From an uncultured Oscillospiraceae bacterium (lineage in GTDB: Bacteria > Bacillota > Clostridia > Oscillospirales > Ruminococcaceae), in contig CAJUHS010000007.1 in assembly GCA_910586535.1 (NCBI GenBank), positions 62,001 through 126,000 on the forward strand: 64,000 bases of DNA, given 5' to 3'. The translations under genes were made by a program, and so were the position numbers. The notes beneath the pieces were generated by a model that saw nothing but the letters and a program-made list of their open reading frames with translations, was not told where the DNA came from and ran no database searches. Shown in pieces: positions 43,332-50,664 of this stretch. Numbering within the stretch: position 1 is the stretch's first letter; each line of letters opens with the position of its first letter.

Positions 43332-43475
43332 CTATTTCTTGTCCTTGTGTTTTTTGCCGTATTTTTTCCGCAAAAGGTCGATAACGAGAAAAATTATTCC
43401 TCCCAAAAGAGCAATGTTTACAATACTGACTACAATAGTAGCAGGTTCAAAAGCAAAAAACATGTAATCGTTCAT
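43332..43475 (-). CDS. Small single-helix membrane protein, 47 residues
   Basis: On the minus strand ATG 43475 lies ten bases after AGGAG. The product begins MNDYMFFAFEP, has one membrane helix (VVSIVNIALLGGIIFLVIDL) and ends in a strongly basic tail (RKKYGKKHKDKK), so the tail should face the cytoplasm. A good ribosome site, a complete helix and a basic tail support a real gene. Function is unknown. Confidence 0.7.
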   Translation of the reverse strand: MNDYMFFAFEPATIVVSIVNIALLGGIIFLVIDLLRKKYGKKHKDKK

Positions 43476-43686
43476 GATATACGTCTCCTAATATAAGTTA
43501 CCGACCGTACTTTAATTTAAAAATTTAATAATTTAATTTTAATACAGCAGGAAACGGTTGTCAACCGCCGTTATAATTTTCTACGTTTTTCACAAAATCG
43601 GACATAATATATGTATAAACTCAGCAGACAAACAGAAAACTGCCGCTTTTTACCGCCGTAATAATAAAAAAATTTCCAAAAAGGTA

Positions 43687-43715
43687 TTGCAAATCACGGC
43701 AAAATAGGTTAAAAT
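43687..43715 (+). promoter_or_regulatory. Promoter and 5' hairpin of gap
   Basis: TTGCAA, a 17-bp spacer and TAAAAT. The RNA would start near 43722, followed almost at once by the hairpin GTCCCCGCAA (43730-43739) with TTGCGGGAC (43752-43760), which may protect the 5' end. The rest of the 43476-43680 gap is AT-rich with nothing I recognise. Confidence 0.75.
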
Positions 43716-43798
43716 AAATATATGCTGTTGTCCCCGCAAGGAAATCGTTTTTTGCGGGACAGCCTTAAATCCAAATTTCTTTTAGGAGGAATTCTATT

Positions 43799-44833
43799 AT
43801 GGCAGTTAAAGTTGCAATCAATGGTTTCGGACGTATCGGTCGTCTCGCATTCCGCCAGATGTTCGGCGCAGAGGGTTACGAGATCGTAGCTATCAACGAC
43901 CTCACAAAGCCCTCCATGCTGGCTCAGCTTCTCAAGTACGATACCGCTCAGGGCGGTTACTGCGGACGCATCGGCGAGAATCTTCACACAGTTTCCGCTG
44001 ACGACGAGGCAGGTACTATCACAGTTGACGGCAAGACCCTTAAGATCTACGCTATGGCTAAGGCTAACGAGCTTCCCTGGGGAGAGCTTAACGTTGACGT
44101 TGTTCTCGAGTGCACAGGCTTCTACTGCTCCAAGGAGAAGTCCCAGGCTCATATCGACGCAGGCGCAAAGAAAGTTGTTATCTCCGCTCCCGCAGGCAGC
44201 GACCTTAAGACTATTGTATTCTCCGTAAACGAGAACACTCTTACTAAGGACGATACTATTATTTCCGCTGCTTCCTGCACAACAAACTGTCTTGCTCCTA
44301 TGGCTAAGGCTCTTAACGATTACGCTCCGGTTCAGAGCGGTATCATGTCCACTATCCACGCTTATACAGGCGACCAGATGATCCTCGACGGTCCTCACAG
44401 AAAGGGCGACCTGAGAAGAGCAAGAGCGGGCGCTGCCAATATCGTTCCTAACTCCACAGGCGCTGCTAAGGCTATCGGACTTGTTATCCCCGAGCTGAAC
44501 GGAAAGCTTATCGGCTCCGCTCAGAGAGTTCCTGTTCCCACAGGCTCCACAACTATCCTTACCGCTGTTGTTAAGGGCAAGGACGTTACCAAGGAAGGCA
44601 TCAACGCAGCTATGAAGGCGGCGGCTTCCGAGTCCTACGGCTACAACGAGGAGCAGATCGTTTCCTCCGACGTTATCGGCATGAGATACGGTTCGCTGTT
44701 CGACGCAACTCAGACAATGGTTGCTAAGATTGCAGACGATCTCTACGAGGTACAGGTTGTTTCCTGGTACGACAACGAGAACTCTTACACATCTCAGATG
44801 GTAAGAACTATCAAGTATTTTGCTGAGCTTTAA
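43799..44833 (+). CDS. gap: Glyceraldehyde-3-phosphate dehydrogenase, type I
   Basis: This 344-residue enzyme oxidises glyceraldehyde-3-phosphate to 1,3-bisphosphoglycerate with NAD in glycolysis. The N-terminal Rossmann motif is INGFGRIGRLAFRQM; the catalytic Cys is in ISAASCTTNCLAPMA near residue 160, and the conserved SWYDNENSY segment is at the C-terminus. AGGAGG precedes ATG by nine bases. Codons are strongly biased (for example GCT, AAG, CTT and ATC repeats), unlike neighbours, as expected for a highly expressed gene. It is monocistronic, with a hairpin terminator after it. Confidence 0.98.
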   Translation: MAVKVAINGFGRIGRLAFRQMFGAEGYEIVAINDLTKPSMLAQLLKYDTAQGGYCGRIGENLHTVSADDEAGTITVDGKTLKIYAMAKANELPWGELNVDVVLECTGFYCSKEKSQAHIDAGAKKVVISAPAGSDLKTIVFSVNENTLTKDDTIISAASCTTNCLAPMAKALNDYAPVQSGIMSTIHAYTGDQMILDGPHRKGDLRRARAGAANIVPNSTGAAKAIGLVIPELNGKLIGSAQRVPVPTGSTTILTAVVKGKDVTKEGINAAMKAAASESYGYNEEQIVSSDVIGMRYGSLFDATQTMVAKIADDLYEVQVVSWYDNENSYTSQMVRTIKYFAEL

Positions 44834-44852
44834 TTCCCGAGCTTAAAATGAA

Positions 44853-44890
44853 TCGCCCCCTGTCGGTCACGGTAGGGGGTATTTTTTATT
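44853..44890. terminator. Terminator between convergent gap and SLOG genes
   Basis: CCCCCT pairs with AGGGGG around a 12-base loop, followed by ATTTTTTATT. Confidence 0.8.
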
Positions 44891-45215
44891 CTGCAATAAC
44901 ATATATTCTTTTCCCGATCTCATAGCACCTTTCAATAACAAATTTTGTGCCGCGGGACTTGCCGTCCCAAAAGGCAAGAACAATGTCCGCGCATTCTATT
45001 ATAGAAATATTTCTTTTCAAAGGCGCGTTTATTCCGTACTTTTTATATTCGGGAAGAAATTCCGTCAGCTTTATGCCGTGGGAAACCGCGTACTCTCTTG
45101 CGCAGGCGTCAATGCCCTTTGCGCCTCCCGAGATGATTTCAGTTGTCCTCCTTGGGAGATATTCTCTCAAATCGTCCACCGTAAGGCTGCGTGAACCTAT
45201 TATCGCTGCTTTCAT
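44886..45215 (-). CDS. SLOG-superfamily protein, DUF2493-like
   Basis: The 109-residue protein begins MKAAIIGSRSLTVDDLREYL and contains IISGGAKGIDACAREYA, the nucleotide-binding loop of small SLOG/YpsA-like Rossmann proteins, then CADIVLAFWDGKSRGTKF. Such domains may bind ADP-ribose- or NAD-related nucleotides; several family members sit near phage or defence genes. Function here is unknown. A truncated copy of its first 17 codons and ribosome site lies at 45690-45755, on the other side of an XRE gene. Confidence 0.8.
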   Translation of the reverse strand: MKAAIIGSRSLTVDDLREYLPRRTTEIISGGAKGIDACAREYAVSHGIKLTEFLPEYKKYGINAPLKRNISIIECADIVLAFWDGKSRGTKFVIERCYEIGKRIYVIAE

Positions 45216-45355
45216 TGTAATTCCTCCATAATTTTATTTTTTAATTATACCATATAATGTCTGCTCTGTCAAACTTTAAGTTTATATATGTATAAACCTG
45301 TAGTTTAAAAAACAATAATAAAATTATATTGTAAAGTTTAAACAGAGGTGTGTAT

Positions 45356-45649
45356 ATGATATATGGTTTACCGGAAAGGCTACGTGAAATGCGGGAAAAA
45401 TATAATATATCCCAAGAAGCGGTTGCAGAACGTTTAGGAATAACATCCTCATCGGTCTCATCATATGAACGCGGCGAACGTACACCAAGCTTGCCGATAA
45501 TTCTAAAGCTTTCATATATTTATAATTGCAGCGTTGATTACCTTTTGGGTAAAAATAATGACGACAATACTCATGTTTATATAGATGTAACCGAACTTTC
45601 CGAAAAAAAGCGAAAAGCAGTCAACGATTTTGTTAATGCAATAAAATAA
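45356..45649 (+). CDS. XRE family regulator 1
   Basis: The start at ATG 45356, seven bases after AGAGG, gives 97 residues; a GTG two codons earlier overlaps the ribosome site. Residues 6-60 form a Cro/CI-type helix-turn-helix (ISQEAVAERLGITSSSVSSY, then YERGERTPSLPIILKLSYIY), followed by the typical SVDYLLGKN closing motif and a short acidic/Lys-rich helix. It is divergent from the SLOG gene by about 140 AT-rich bases, so it may regulate it. Confidence 0.88.
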   Translation: MIYGLPERLREMREKYNISQEAVAERLGITSSSVSSYERGERTPSLPIILKLSYIYNCSVDYLLGKNNDDNTHVYIDVTELSEKKRKAVNDFVNAIK

Positions 45650-45650
45650 T

Positions 45651-45683
45651 AACACCGCTCATTACAAAAAGGGCGGTTTTTTT
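45651..45683 (+). terminator. Terminator of XRE gene 1
   Basis: ACCGCTC and GGGCGGT form an imperfect stem followed by TTTTTTT. Confidence 0.75.
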
Positions 45684-45689
45684 ATATTT

Positions 45690-45755
45690 TCCCAAATCGT
45701 CAACCGTAAGACTGCGGGAGCCTATTATCGCTGCTTTCATTGTAATTCCTTCTAA
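45690..45755 (-). pseudogene. Duplicated 5' fragment of the SLOG gene
   Basis: On the minus strand GGAATTACA-ATG is followed by 17 codons reading MKAAIIGSRSLTVDDLGKY, nearly the same as the start of the intact gene at 45215, with silent third-base changes. It then runs into the terminator of XRE gene 1. It is a remnant from duplication or recombination. Confidence 0.85.
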
Positions 45756-45866
45756 AAAAGTATATAATTATATTATAGACCTATAAGTCCATATATTCAA
45801 TACCTTTTGAAGATTATTTTATTTTTTTTAAAGTATTATAATAATATAGAAAGGTGTGAGAGCGGC

Positions 45867-46172
45867 TTGGACTTAGGAAAACGTATAATGGAACTGCGTG
45901 AAGCTAAAGAAATTTCACGTTACCGCTTAACACAGCTTACGGGAATTTCTGGACATCATATAAAAGGTATTGAAGAGGGTACTCGGCAGCCTACAATTGA
46001 AACTCTTAAAAAGATGATTGTGCCGCTTGGAGTAACGCTTGCCGAGCTTTTTAATGAAGGAGAAGCGTCATATCTTTCGGAAAGAGAACGGCAATTAATT
46101 GAAAATTTCAGGGTTTTATCTGACGAAAAAAGCGACGCTTTGCTTTCTATAAGTGAGACATTAAAGAAATAA
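45867..46172 (+). CDS. XRE family regulator 2
   Basis: I start this at TTG 45867, where the conserved DLGKRIMELREAKEISRYRL begins, with AAAGGTG upstream; 101 residues. The helix-turn-helix is YRLTQLTGISGHHIKGIEEG followed by TRQPTIETLKKMIVPLGVTLAELF, the style of SinR/Xre-like repressors in Clostridia. A C-terminal helix (SERERQLIENFRVLSDEKSDALL) may dimerise. The surrounding DNA is AT-rich like that of the other three regulators. Confidence 0.85.
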   Translation: MDLGKRIMELREAKEISRYRLTQLTGISGHHIKGIEEGTRQPTIETLKKMIVPLGVTLAELFNEGEASYLSERERQLIENFRVLSDEKSDALLSISETLKK

Positions 46173-46304
46173 GAACTATTTCAGAAGTAACTTCAATGCT
46201 TATTAATCTTTTAAATATATTATATAAACATTTTTAGGACAAATAGTCCAGCTTGTCAATAGGGCATATTTACCTAAGTTATAATATATTCGGGTGATAT
46301 TATT

Positions 46305-46526
46305 GTGAGATTGAGAATAAGGGATATGCGCGAGGACAGCGATCTGACGCAAAAGAAAATTGCCTACTACTTAATGTGTGACCAATCACTTTATTCGAAA
46401 TATGAAAGAGACGAGCGTGAAATACCGCTTAGTCTTTTGATAAAGCTTGCGGATTATTACAATGTAAGCCTTGATTATCTTGTGGGCAGAACCGACATGA
46501 AAAAGCCGTATTCAAAGGGGAAATGA
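46305..46526 (+). CDS. XRE family regulator 3
   Basis: A 73-residue, single-domain helix-turn-helix protein starting with GTG after GGGTG. Motifs: MREDSDLTQKKIAYYLMCDQ, SLYSKYERDEREIPLSLLIK and closing VSLDYLVGRTDMKKPYSK. The last segment is almost the same as in XRE 4 (DYLMGRTDVKKPYLK), so these two are recent relatives. It is four bases from the ribbon-helix-helix gene, probably in one operon. Confidence 0.85.
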   Translation: MRLRIRDMREDSDLTQKKIAYYLMCDQSLYSKYERDEREIPLSLLIKLADYYNVSLDYLVGRTDMKKPYSKGK

Positions 46527-46530
46527 TTTT

Positions 46531-46746
46531 ATGTCTGTTAAAAGCGTGTCTATTAGAATTGAGGAAGAAATGCTTAAAAAGATAGCATATGTAGCCGATT
46601 ATGAGGGACGTTCAACAAACAGCCATATCCTTGTGCTTATAAGAAATAACGTTAAACAATTTGAAGAAAGTAACGGAAAAATTGAACTTGACCGTCCGAT
46701 TGACAGTGATGAAAATGTTAAACCAACAGCAAAAAACAAACCGTAA
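46531..46746 (+). CDS. Arc-like ribbon-helix-helix protein
   Basis: This 71-residue protein shows an N-terminal beta-strand (KSVSIRIEEEMLKKI), a helix (AYVADYEGRST) and a second helix (NSHILVLIRNNVKQFEE), the pattern of Arc/MetJ-type DNA-binding proteins. The C-terminal 25 residues are hydrophilic. Ribosome site AAAGGGG lies about ten bases before ATG. Such proteins are frequent antitoxins, but no toxin gene is adjacent. Confidence 0.75.
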   Translation: MSVKSVSIRIEEEMLKKIAYVADYEGRSTNSHILVLIRNNVKQFEESNGKIELDRPIDSDENVKPTAKNKP

Positions 46747-46791
46747 ATTTCTCTGAAATTCTATTCTCTGATCTCTATTTTCTAATAAGGG

Positions 46792-47028
46792 GTGTTTTAC
46801 GCGGTATACGAAAGAATACGAAATTTAAGAGAGGACAACGACCTTACCCAACGGGAAATGGCGGACAAGCTGTTCATAAATCGGCGCACCTATTCAAGCT
46901 ATGAAAAAGGCGTTCGGGGCATTCCTGTGGAAGTTCTGGGAAATATCGCCGATATATTCGGAACAAGCATCGATTATCTTATGGGCAGAACCGACGTGAA
47001 AAAGCCGTATTTAAAGAAAAAATGCTGA
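46792..47028 (+). CDS. XRE family regulator 4
   Basis: The helix-turn-helix (NDLTQREMADKLFINRRTYS, then SYEKGVRGIPVEVLGNIADI) and the DYLMGRTDVKKPYLK end are clear. The start is not: GTG 46792 is the only candidate, but it overlaps AAGGGGTG, the likely ribosome site, and the position where relatives have ATG-Tyr-Glu-Arg reads GTA. The gene may therefore be poorly translated. Confidence 0.75.
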   Translation: MFYAVYERIRNLREDNDLTQREMADKLFINRRTYSSYEKGVRGIPVEVLGNIADIFGTSIDYLMGRTDVKKPYLKKKC

Positions 47029-47053
47029 ATCTGCCTTTCAAAAGCTAAAAACA

Positions 47054-47096
47054 GCCCCCGCTCGCCATAAACGAACGGGGGCGTATGTTGTTTTTT
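47054..47096 (+). terminator. Terminator after the regulator cluster
   Basis: GCCCCCG-C-TCG pairs with CGA-A-CGGGGGC, followed by GTTGTTTTTT. Confidence 0.85.
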
Positions 47097-47139
47097 CCTG
47101 CATGATGAGATATAATTAAAACCAAGGAAAGGTGATATT

Positions 47140-47775
47140 ATGGATATTTCAAGGCTTGCGGATCAGCTTGCGTTCCTTATGGAAGCGGACAGGCTGAAAA
47201 ATCTTTACCGTCAGACCTACACAAGCACGGACGATCTGCCGCCGATGCCCGAGGGCAGCAACGTTTCAAAGCCGTACCCGAGACGTGAAAACGACGCGGA
47301 GCACAGCTTCTCCCTTGCGCTTTTCACGGCGGTGCTGGCGGAGTACTCCAACGAACCGATAGACGTTCTCAAAACAATAAAAACAGTTCTGATACATGAT
47401 ATCGTGGAGATAGACGCGGGAGATACCTACTGCTACGACAGCGCGGGGAACGCCACAAAGGCGGAGCGGGAAAAAGCCGCCGCCGACAGGCTTTTTGCGC
47501 TGCTGCCCCCCGAGCAGGAAAAGGAGTTCCGCGGCTTGTGGGAGGACTTTGAGGCGGGGGAAACTCCAGAAGCAAAGTTTGCCGCCGCCATGGACAAAGT
47601 ACAGCCCCTTTTGCTTAATCTGCACCGGAACGGTATTTCCTGGAAAGAACACGGTATCCGGTTCGGTCAGGTGGAAAAGCGTGCGGCCGGCATTTCAGGC
47701 GGCTCGGAAGTCCTGTACGGCCATATTTACAAAAAGCTTCTTGAAGCGCGGGACAGAGGCATACTGCCCGAATGA
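47140..47775 (+). CDS. HD-domain hydrolase (YfbR/HDDC2-like)
   Basis: This 211-residue protein has metal-binding HD motifs: RENDAEHSF near residue 50 (first His), VLIHDIVEIDAGDTYCYD near residue 88 (His-Asp) and a later AAMDKVQPLLLN (Asp). The order and the internal EIDAGDTY match the HDDC2/YfbR group, in which tested members are 5'-deoxynucleotidases. GGAAAGG lies eight to ten bases before ATG. Likely role: nucleotide pool control or salvage in the cytoplasm. It stands alone between terminators. Confidence 0.88.
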   Translation: MDISRLADQLAFLMEADRLKNLYRQTYTSTDDLPPMPEGSNVSKPYPRRENDAEHSFSLALFTAVLAEYSNEPIDVLKTIKTVLIHDIVEIDAGDTYCYDSAGNATKAEREKAAADRLFALLPPEQEKEFRGLWEDFEAGETPEAKFAAAMDKVQPLLLNLHRNGISWKEHGIRFGQVEKRAAGISGGSEVLYGHIYKKLLEARDRGILPE

Positions 47776-47835
47776 ATACCCGAATTGACGGCAATTGCAT
47801 GAACACGGTTTTAGCAGTCCGCATATAATGTAATA

Positions 47836-47929
47836 CTGCTCCCCGATTAAAAGTGCACAAAAATCAAATAAAAGTTTGCGCGTACGTTTTCTGCACAGGT
47901 TTTTGTCTGTACTTTTTATCGGGGAGCAG
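47836..47929. repeat. 94-bp intergenic inverted repeat, copy 4 (opposite orientation)
   Basis: CTGCTCCCCGAT at the left is perfectly complementary to ATCGGGGAGCAG at the right. Its reverse complement shares AAAG-TACAGACAAAAA and TTGATTTTT-GTGCA with copies 2 and 3. It lies just upstream of the Cys/His-rich gene. Confidence 0.8.
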
Positions 47930-48004
47930 GATAAAGCACGGCTTTTATGTGTCCGCCGTGTTTACGCCATATGCAAAATTCGCAATGCGAAAGGACTGAA
48001 TATT

Positions 48005-48682
48005 ATGTGCAGCAATTGCGGCAATAACAACAGCAATAACAGCGGCAGCAACAATAATAATAACAACAGCTGCGGCTGCTCCGATAACAAAATGTGCAGA
48101 ATAGCCGTTACTGTTGAGGACAATTTTGCTCCCTGCACTTTTCCGCAAAGATATTTCGACGTAGTTATAAGAAGCAGAGACGGCAGTACGACGCTTACAG
48201 GCAGAGTAGCCGGCGGCGGTTCGGCAATATTCAGCGTGCCATGCGATTCCTGCGGCTGCGACGACGGCAAGGAATATGCCGTTACCGTTACGGGAAATGA
48301 GTATTCCTCGCCACGCTCCCAGACCAGACGGGTCAGATGCTGCTGCGGTCAGACTGCGGGAGTTACATTTATCTTCATGACCTTTGAACCCGACTGCCCT
48401 CCCAAGTTCTGCCCGCCTTGTCCTCCTCCGTGCCATCATCCTCACCCCCCGCATCCTCATCCGCACCCGCACCCTCATCCTCATCCGCACGATTCTCAGG
48501 AAAATCCAATCGCTCAGCTCGCTCAAATTGCTCAGCTTGCTCAGTTCGCTCAGATTCTGACGTCAGAGCAATCCGAACAGCCCGCACAGACTGCTCAAAC
48601 TGCACAAACTGCGCAGATATCACAGGCGCCCTGCGACTGCGATCCCATAAGCGAGATCAACGAGATCATTTCCGGGGAATAA
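48005..48682 (+). CDS. Cys-, Asn- and His-Pro-rich low-complexity protein
   Basis: ATG 48005 follows AAAGGA with nine bases; 225 residues. The N-terminus is Asn/Gly/Cys-rich (CSNCGNNN, then runs of Asn). A central domain of about 100 residues (MCRIAVTVEDNFAPCTFPQR...) contains CDSCGCDD and RCCCGQ clusters. Then comes a Cys-Pro stretch, a (His-Pro)n run at about 175-196, and an Ala-Gln period-three repeat (AQLAQIAQLAQFAQ). There is no signal peptide or membrane helix. The composition suits metal binding or a cross-linked structural protein such as a spore-coat component; that is inference from style only. Confidence 0.7.
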   Translation: MCSNCGNNNSNNSGSNNNNNNSCGCSDNKMCRIAVTVEDNFAPCTFPQRYFDVVIRSRDGSTTLTGRVAGGGSAIFSVPCDSCGCDDGKEYAVTVTGNEYSSPRSQTRRVRCCCGQTAGVTFIFMTFEPDCPPKFCPPCPPPCHHPHPPHPHPHPHPHPHPHDSQENPIAQLAQIAQLAQFAQILTSEQSEQPAQTAQTAQTAQISQAPCDCDPISEINEIISGE

Positions 48683-48719
48683 GGAAAGAGGTCTTTGAAG
48701 CGGTAGCAAAAAGACAGAA

Positions 48720-48760
48720 AAAGCTGCCGTACCTGTTTGAGGTACGGCAGCTTTGGTTTG
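48720..48760 (+). terminator. Terminator of the Cys/His-rich gene
   Basis: AAAGCTGCCGTACC pairs perfectly with GGTACGGCAGCTTT around TGTTTGA, followed by GGTTTG. Confidence 0.85.
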
Positions 48761-48950
48761 TCCTGATCCGCAGACATATCGCCGCGCATGGGAAATCGTC
48801 CGTATGCTTTGCAGCTTGGCTGTTTTGTACTGACAGGCAAGTGCCGCAAGCGTTCGCCATGAGAAACCGTTAAGGATCTGCGCATAATCCTCAAAAATGT
48901 TTCAGGCTGGCTTTATCCGCGTTTAATACTCAGGTACGGAGCATTGCGTT

Positions 48951-49145
48951 TTACGCTCTTACGTCAAGAATGCTTCCGTTAGCGCCCGGGAAATGGGGAA
49001 TAGAATCTGCCATGTCAAGTATGCCGTTGATCATGTCAGTATTAGCTTCCATGGTTTTTTTCATCATGGTCAAGCCGAGATCCTGCTGAAACTTGGCGGC
49101 GCTCATAGCCATTGACATATTGGCAATGGAAGTTACCATATCCAT
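48951..49145 (-). CDS. YjfB-like putative motility protein
   Basis: The start at ATG 49145 follows AAAGGAGG by seven bases and gives 64 residues. The sequence (MDMVTSIANMSMAMSAAKFQ, QDLGLTMMKKTMEAN) matches the small YjfB family, found near flagellar or chemotaxis genes in Firmicutes and controlled by motility sigma factors in Bacillus. Its function is unknown. The neighbouring PocR-chemoreceptor gene supports a link with chemotaxis. Confidence 0.8.
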   Translation of the reverse strand: MDMVTSIANMSMAMSAAKFQQDLGLTMMKKTMEANTDMINGILDMADSIPHFPGANGSILDVRA

Positions 49146-49223
49146 ACACAAGCCTCCTTTTGACATTTTTTCCGATGGCGGAATCTAAGCCCTGCCGTTC
49201 GGAAGAATTGAATAAAAATATTG

Positions 49224-50231
49224 TTATTCCGCGGACATGGCTTTCAGCTCGTTGAGAAGGCTTGAAAATACTTTAAGCTCCTCAAGGCACTGATTTACCG
49301 CGTCCTTGGTACGGACGACCTCTTTTCTCATTCCTGCCGAATATTCGTCTATTCGCTTTACGGCGGCTTCTATCTTGTCGGCGGCTCCCTTGCTTGTTTC
49401 GGCAAGAGATCTTACCTCCTGAGCGATAACGCCGAAGCCCTTTCCGCTTTCTTTAGCGCGGGAAGCTTCTATGGAAGCGTTAAAGCCGAGTATTTTCGTG
49501 TTGAGCGCGATGTTCTGAATAACCTTTACCGTTTCCGAGGTAGCTGTTACCTCCTTGGCTGTTTCATCGGCAATGTGATCCACTTTTTCAAAGGCGTCGG
49601 TAAGAGCGTGTATACGGCTTGAACCGTCTTTGAGTGCGGCCTCCGCCTCGTCCGCTTTCATAAGTATAGAGTGATTTAAGGTGGTAAGACCCGAATTGGA
49701 CATATTCGCAAGGTATGTATTGTAGGCGGTCTGAGAAAGGATTTTTGCTACCGTGCAGAGGAAATCGGCAGCAGCGTCAACCTGTTCCTTGTCAATGATC
49801 TTTATTTTTCTGAGCGCTTTTATGTACGCGTTCGGATCGACTCCTATCTCCTCGGCGATCTTGCGGAATTTATTCTCGTCGGGCTTTTCGGTAAGCACCT
49901 GTCCGCCGATAAAAGAACCGATAAATGTTCCGTTGAGCATTATCGGAGCGGCAAAGTCCACAAGTCCCGCGTGGCAGAAATATGCGGCGGCGCGGCCCGT
50001 GCGCATTGTCTGCTCACCGCCCTCCTTATCGCACCTTTCGCATCTGGAGCAGCCCAGCGAGGACTGCCTTGTATAGTTCATGCAGAAGTCTGTAAAATTG
50101 CTTCCCTGAGTGACGGCGTTTCCTCTTTCGTCCGTAGTGAGGGCAGCCATGCCTGTAAGCCTGGCAAAGCCGTCCTGGATCTCCTGAAGTGTATTTACGT
50201 CTATCAGATCGGTAAGCTTTACATCAGCCAT
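49224..50231 (-). CDS. Soluble chemoreceptor with PocR sensory domain
   Basis: The 335-residue protein has an N-terminal PocR ligand-binding domain (about residues 5-170; CSRCERCDKEGGEQTMRTGR, AAPIMLNGTFIGSFIGGQVL) and a C-terminal shortened methyl-accepting chemotaxis signalling domain, whose tip is NASIEASRAKESGKGFGVIA, QEVRSLAETS. There is no membrane helix, so it senses a cytoplasmic ligand and should signal through CheW/CheA. The four cysteines in the PocR domain (C-x2-C-x2-C and a separate Cys) could bind a metal. A clear sigma-A promoter lies upstream at 50290-50318. Confidence 0.92.
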   Translation of the reverse strand: MADVKLTDLIDVNTLQEIQDGFARLTGMAALTTDERGNAVTQGSNFTDFCMNYTRQSSLGCSRCERCDKEGGEQTMRTGRAAAYFCHAGLVDFAAPIMLNGTFIGSFIGGQVLTEKPDENKFRKIAEEIGVDPNAYIKALRKIKIIDKEQVDAAADFLCTVAKILSQTAYNTYLANMSNSGLTTLNHSILMKADEAEAALKDGSSRIHALTDAFEKVDHIADETAKEVTATSETVKVIQNIALNTKILGFNASIEASRAKESGKGFGVIAQEVRSLAETSKGAADKIEAAVKRIDEYSAGMRKEVVRTKDAVNQCLEELKVFSSLLNELKAMSAE

Positions 50232-50289
50232 AATGATACTCCGTTCTCCGCTTTGGGGTCACTCCGCCGCGGTTGTATTTTTCTATAAT

Positions 50290-50318
50290 ATGATACACTA
50301 TTTTGCCTGATTTGTCAA
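50290..50318 (-). promoter_or_regulatory. Promoter of the PocR-chemoreceptor gene
   Basis: On the minus strand TTGACA, a 17-bp spacer and TATCAT, about 60 bases before the start codon. Confidence 0.82.
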
Positions 50319-50359
50319 GGCGGATTTTCATCTTTGCAAAGGGATCGGTTTGATGACGA

Positions 50360-50403
50360 AAATATATGTTCATCGGGGACTTCCCGCCGCTGAACATATA
50401 TTT
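50360..50403. repeat. 13-bp perfect palindrome between divergent promoters
   Basis: AAATATATGTTCA (50360-50372) faces TGAACATATATTT (50391-50403), enclosing a GC-rich loop with its own CGGG-GACTT-CCCG hairpin. The rest of the 50232-50664 gap contains the two promoters and the ylxM leader, with no gene. Confidence 0.75.
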
Positions 50404-50543
50404 ACCGTATAATTTGACTTCTTTGACTCCAATAGGAAAAAGTTTTTGCTTCCCTGCGGATATGGAATGCCGTAAAAATTCAAATTAAAGTCTCTCCAAT
50501 TACGGATACCGAAGGCGTTTCTGAAAATTTACATTTTACCCCC

Positions 50544-50572
50544 TTGACAAATCATGGGGATTGTAGTATAAT
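50544..50572 (+). promoter_or_regulatory. Promoter of the ylxM-ffh operon
   Basis: TTGACA (50544-50549), 17-bp spacer, TATAAT (50567-50572): both boxes match consensus. A leader of about 85 bases precedes ylxM. Confidence 0.9.
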
Positions 50573-50664
50573 TATGTAAAGTAATTTTGCTTTACAATGA
50601 CGGCTTCCGCCGAACATCAAAACAGCAGCAAATACTACGGGTCTATTGGAGGGCGGCAGCGTTT

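Noticed and set aside
43231..43467. 78-residue plus-strand frame near 43.3 kb
   Set aside because: The minus strand carries a 47-residue membrane protein with a good ribosome site over the same bases; the plus frame has none.
44886..45215. Defence system built on the SLOG protein
   Set aside because: SLOG proteins appear in some defence systems, but no nuclease, membrane effector or nucleotide cyclase gene is adjacent.
45356..47028. Prophage lysogeny module
   Set aside because: Cro/CI-like regulators are present, but there is no integrase, excisionase, replication or structural phage gene around them.
47836..47929. Strong terminator for the HD-hydrolase gene only
   Set aside because: The stem is terminator-like, but the interior matches the repeats at 30507 and 32335, so a repeat family explains it better. 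It may still terminate.
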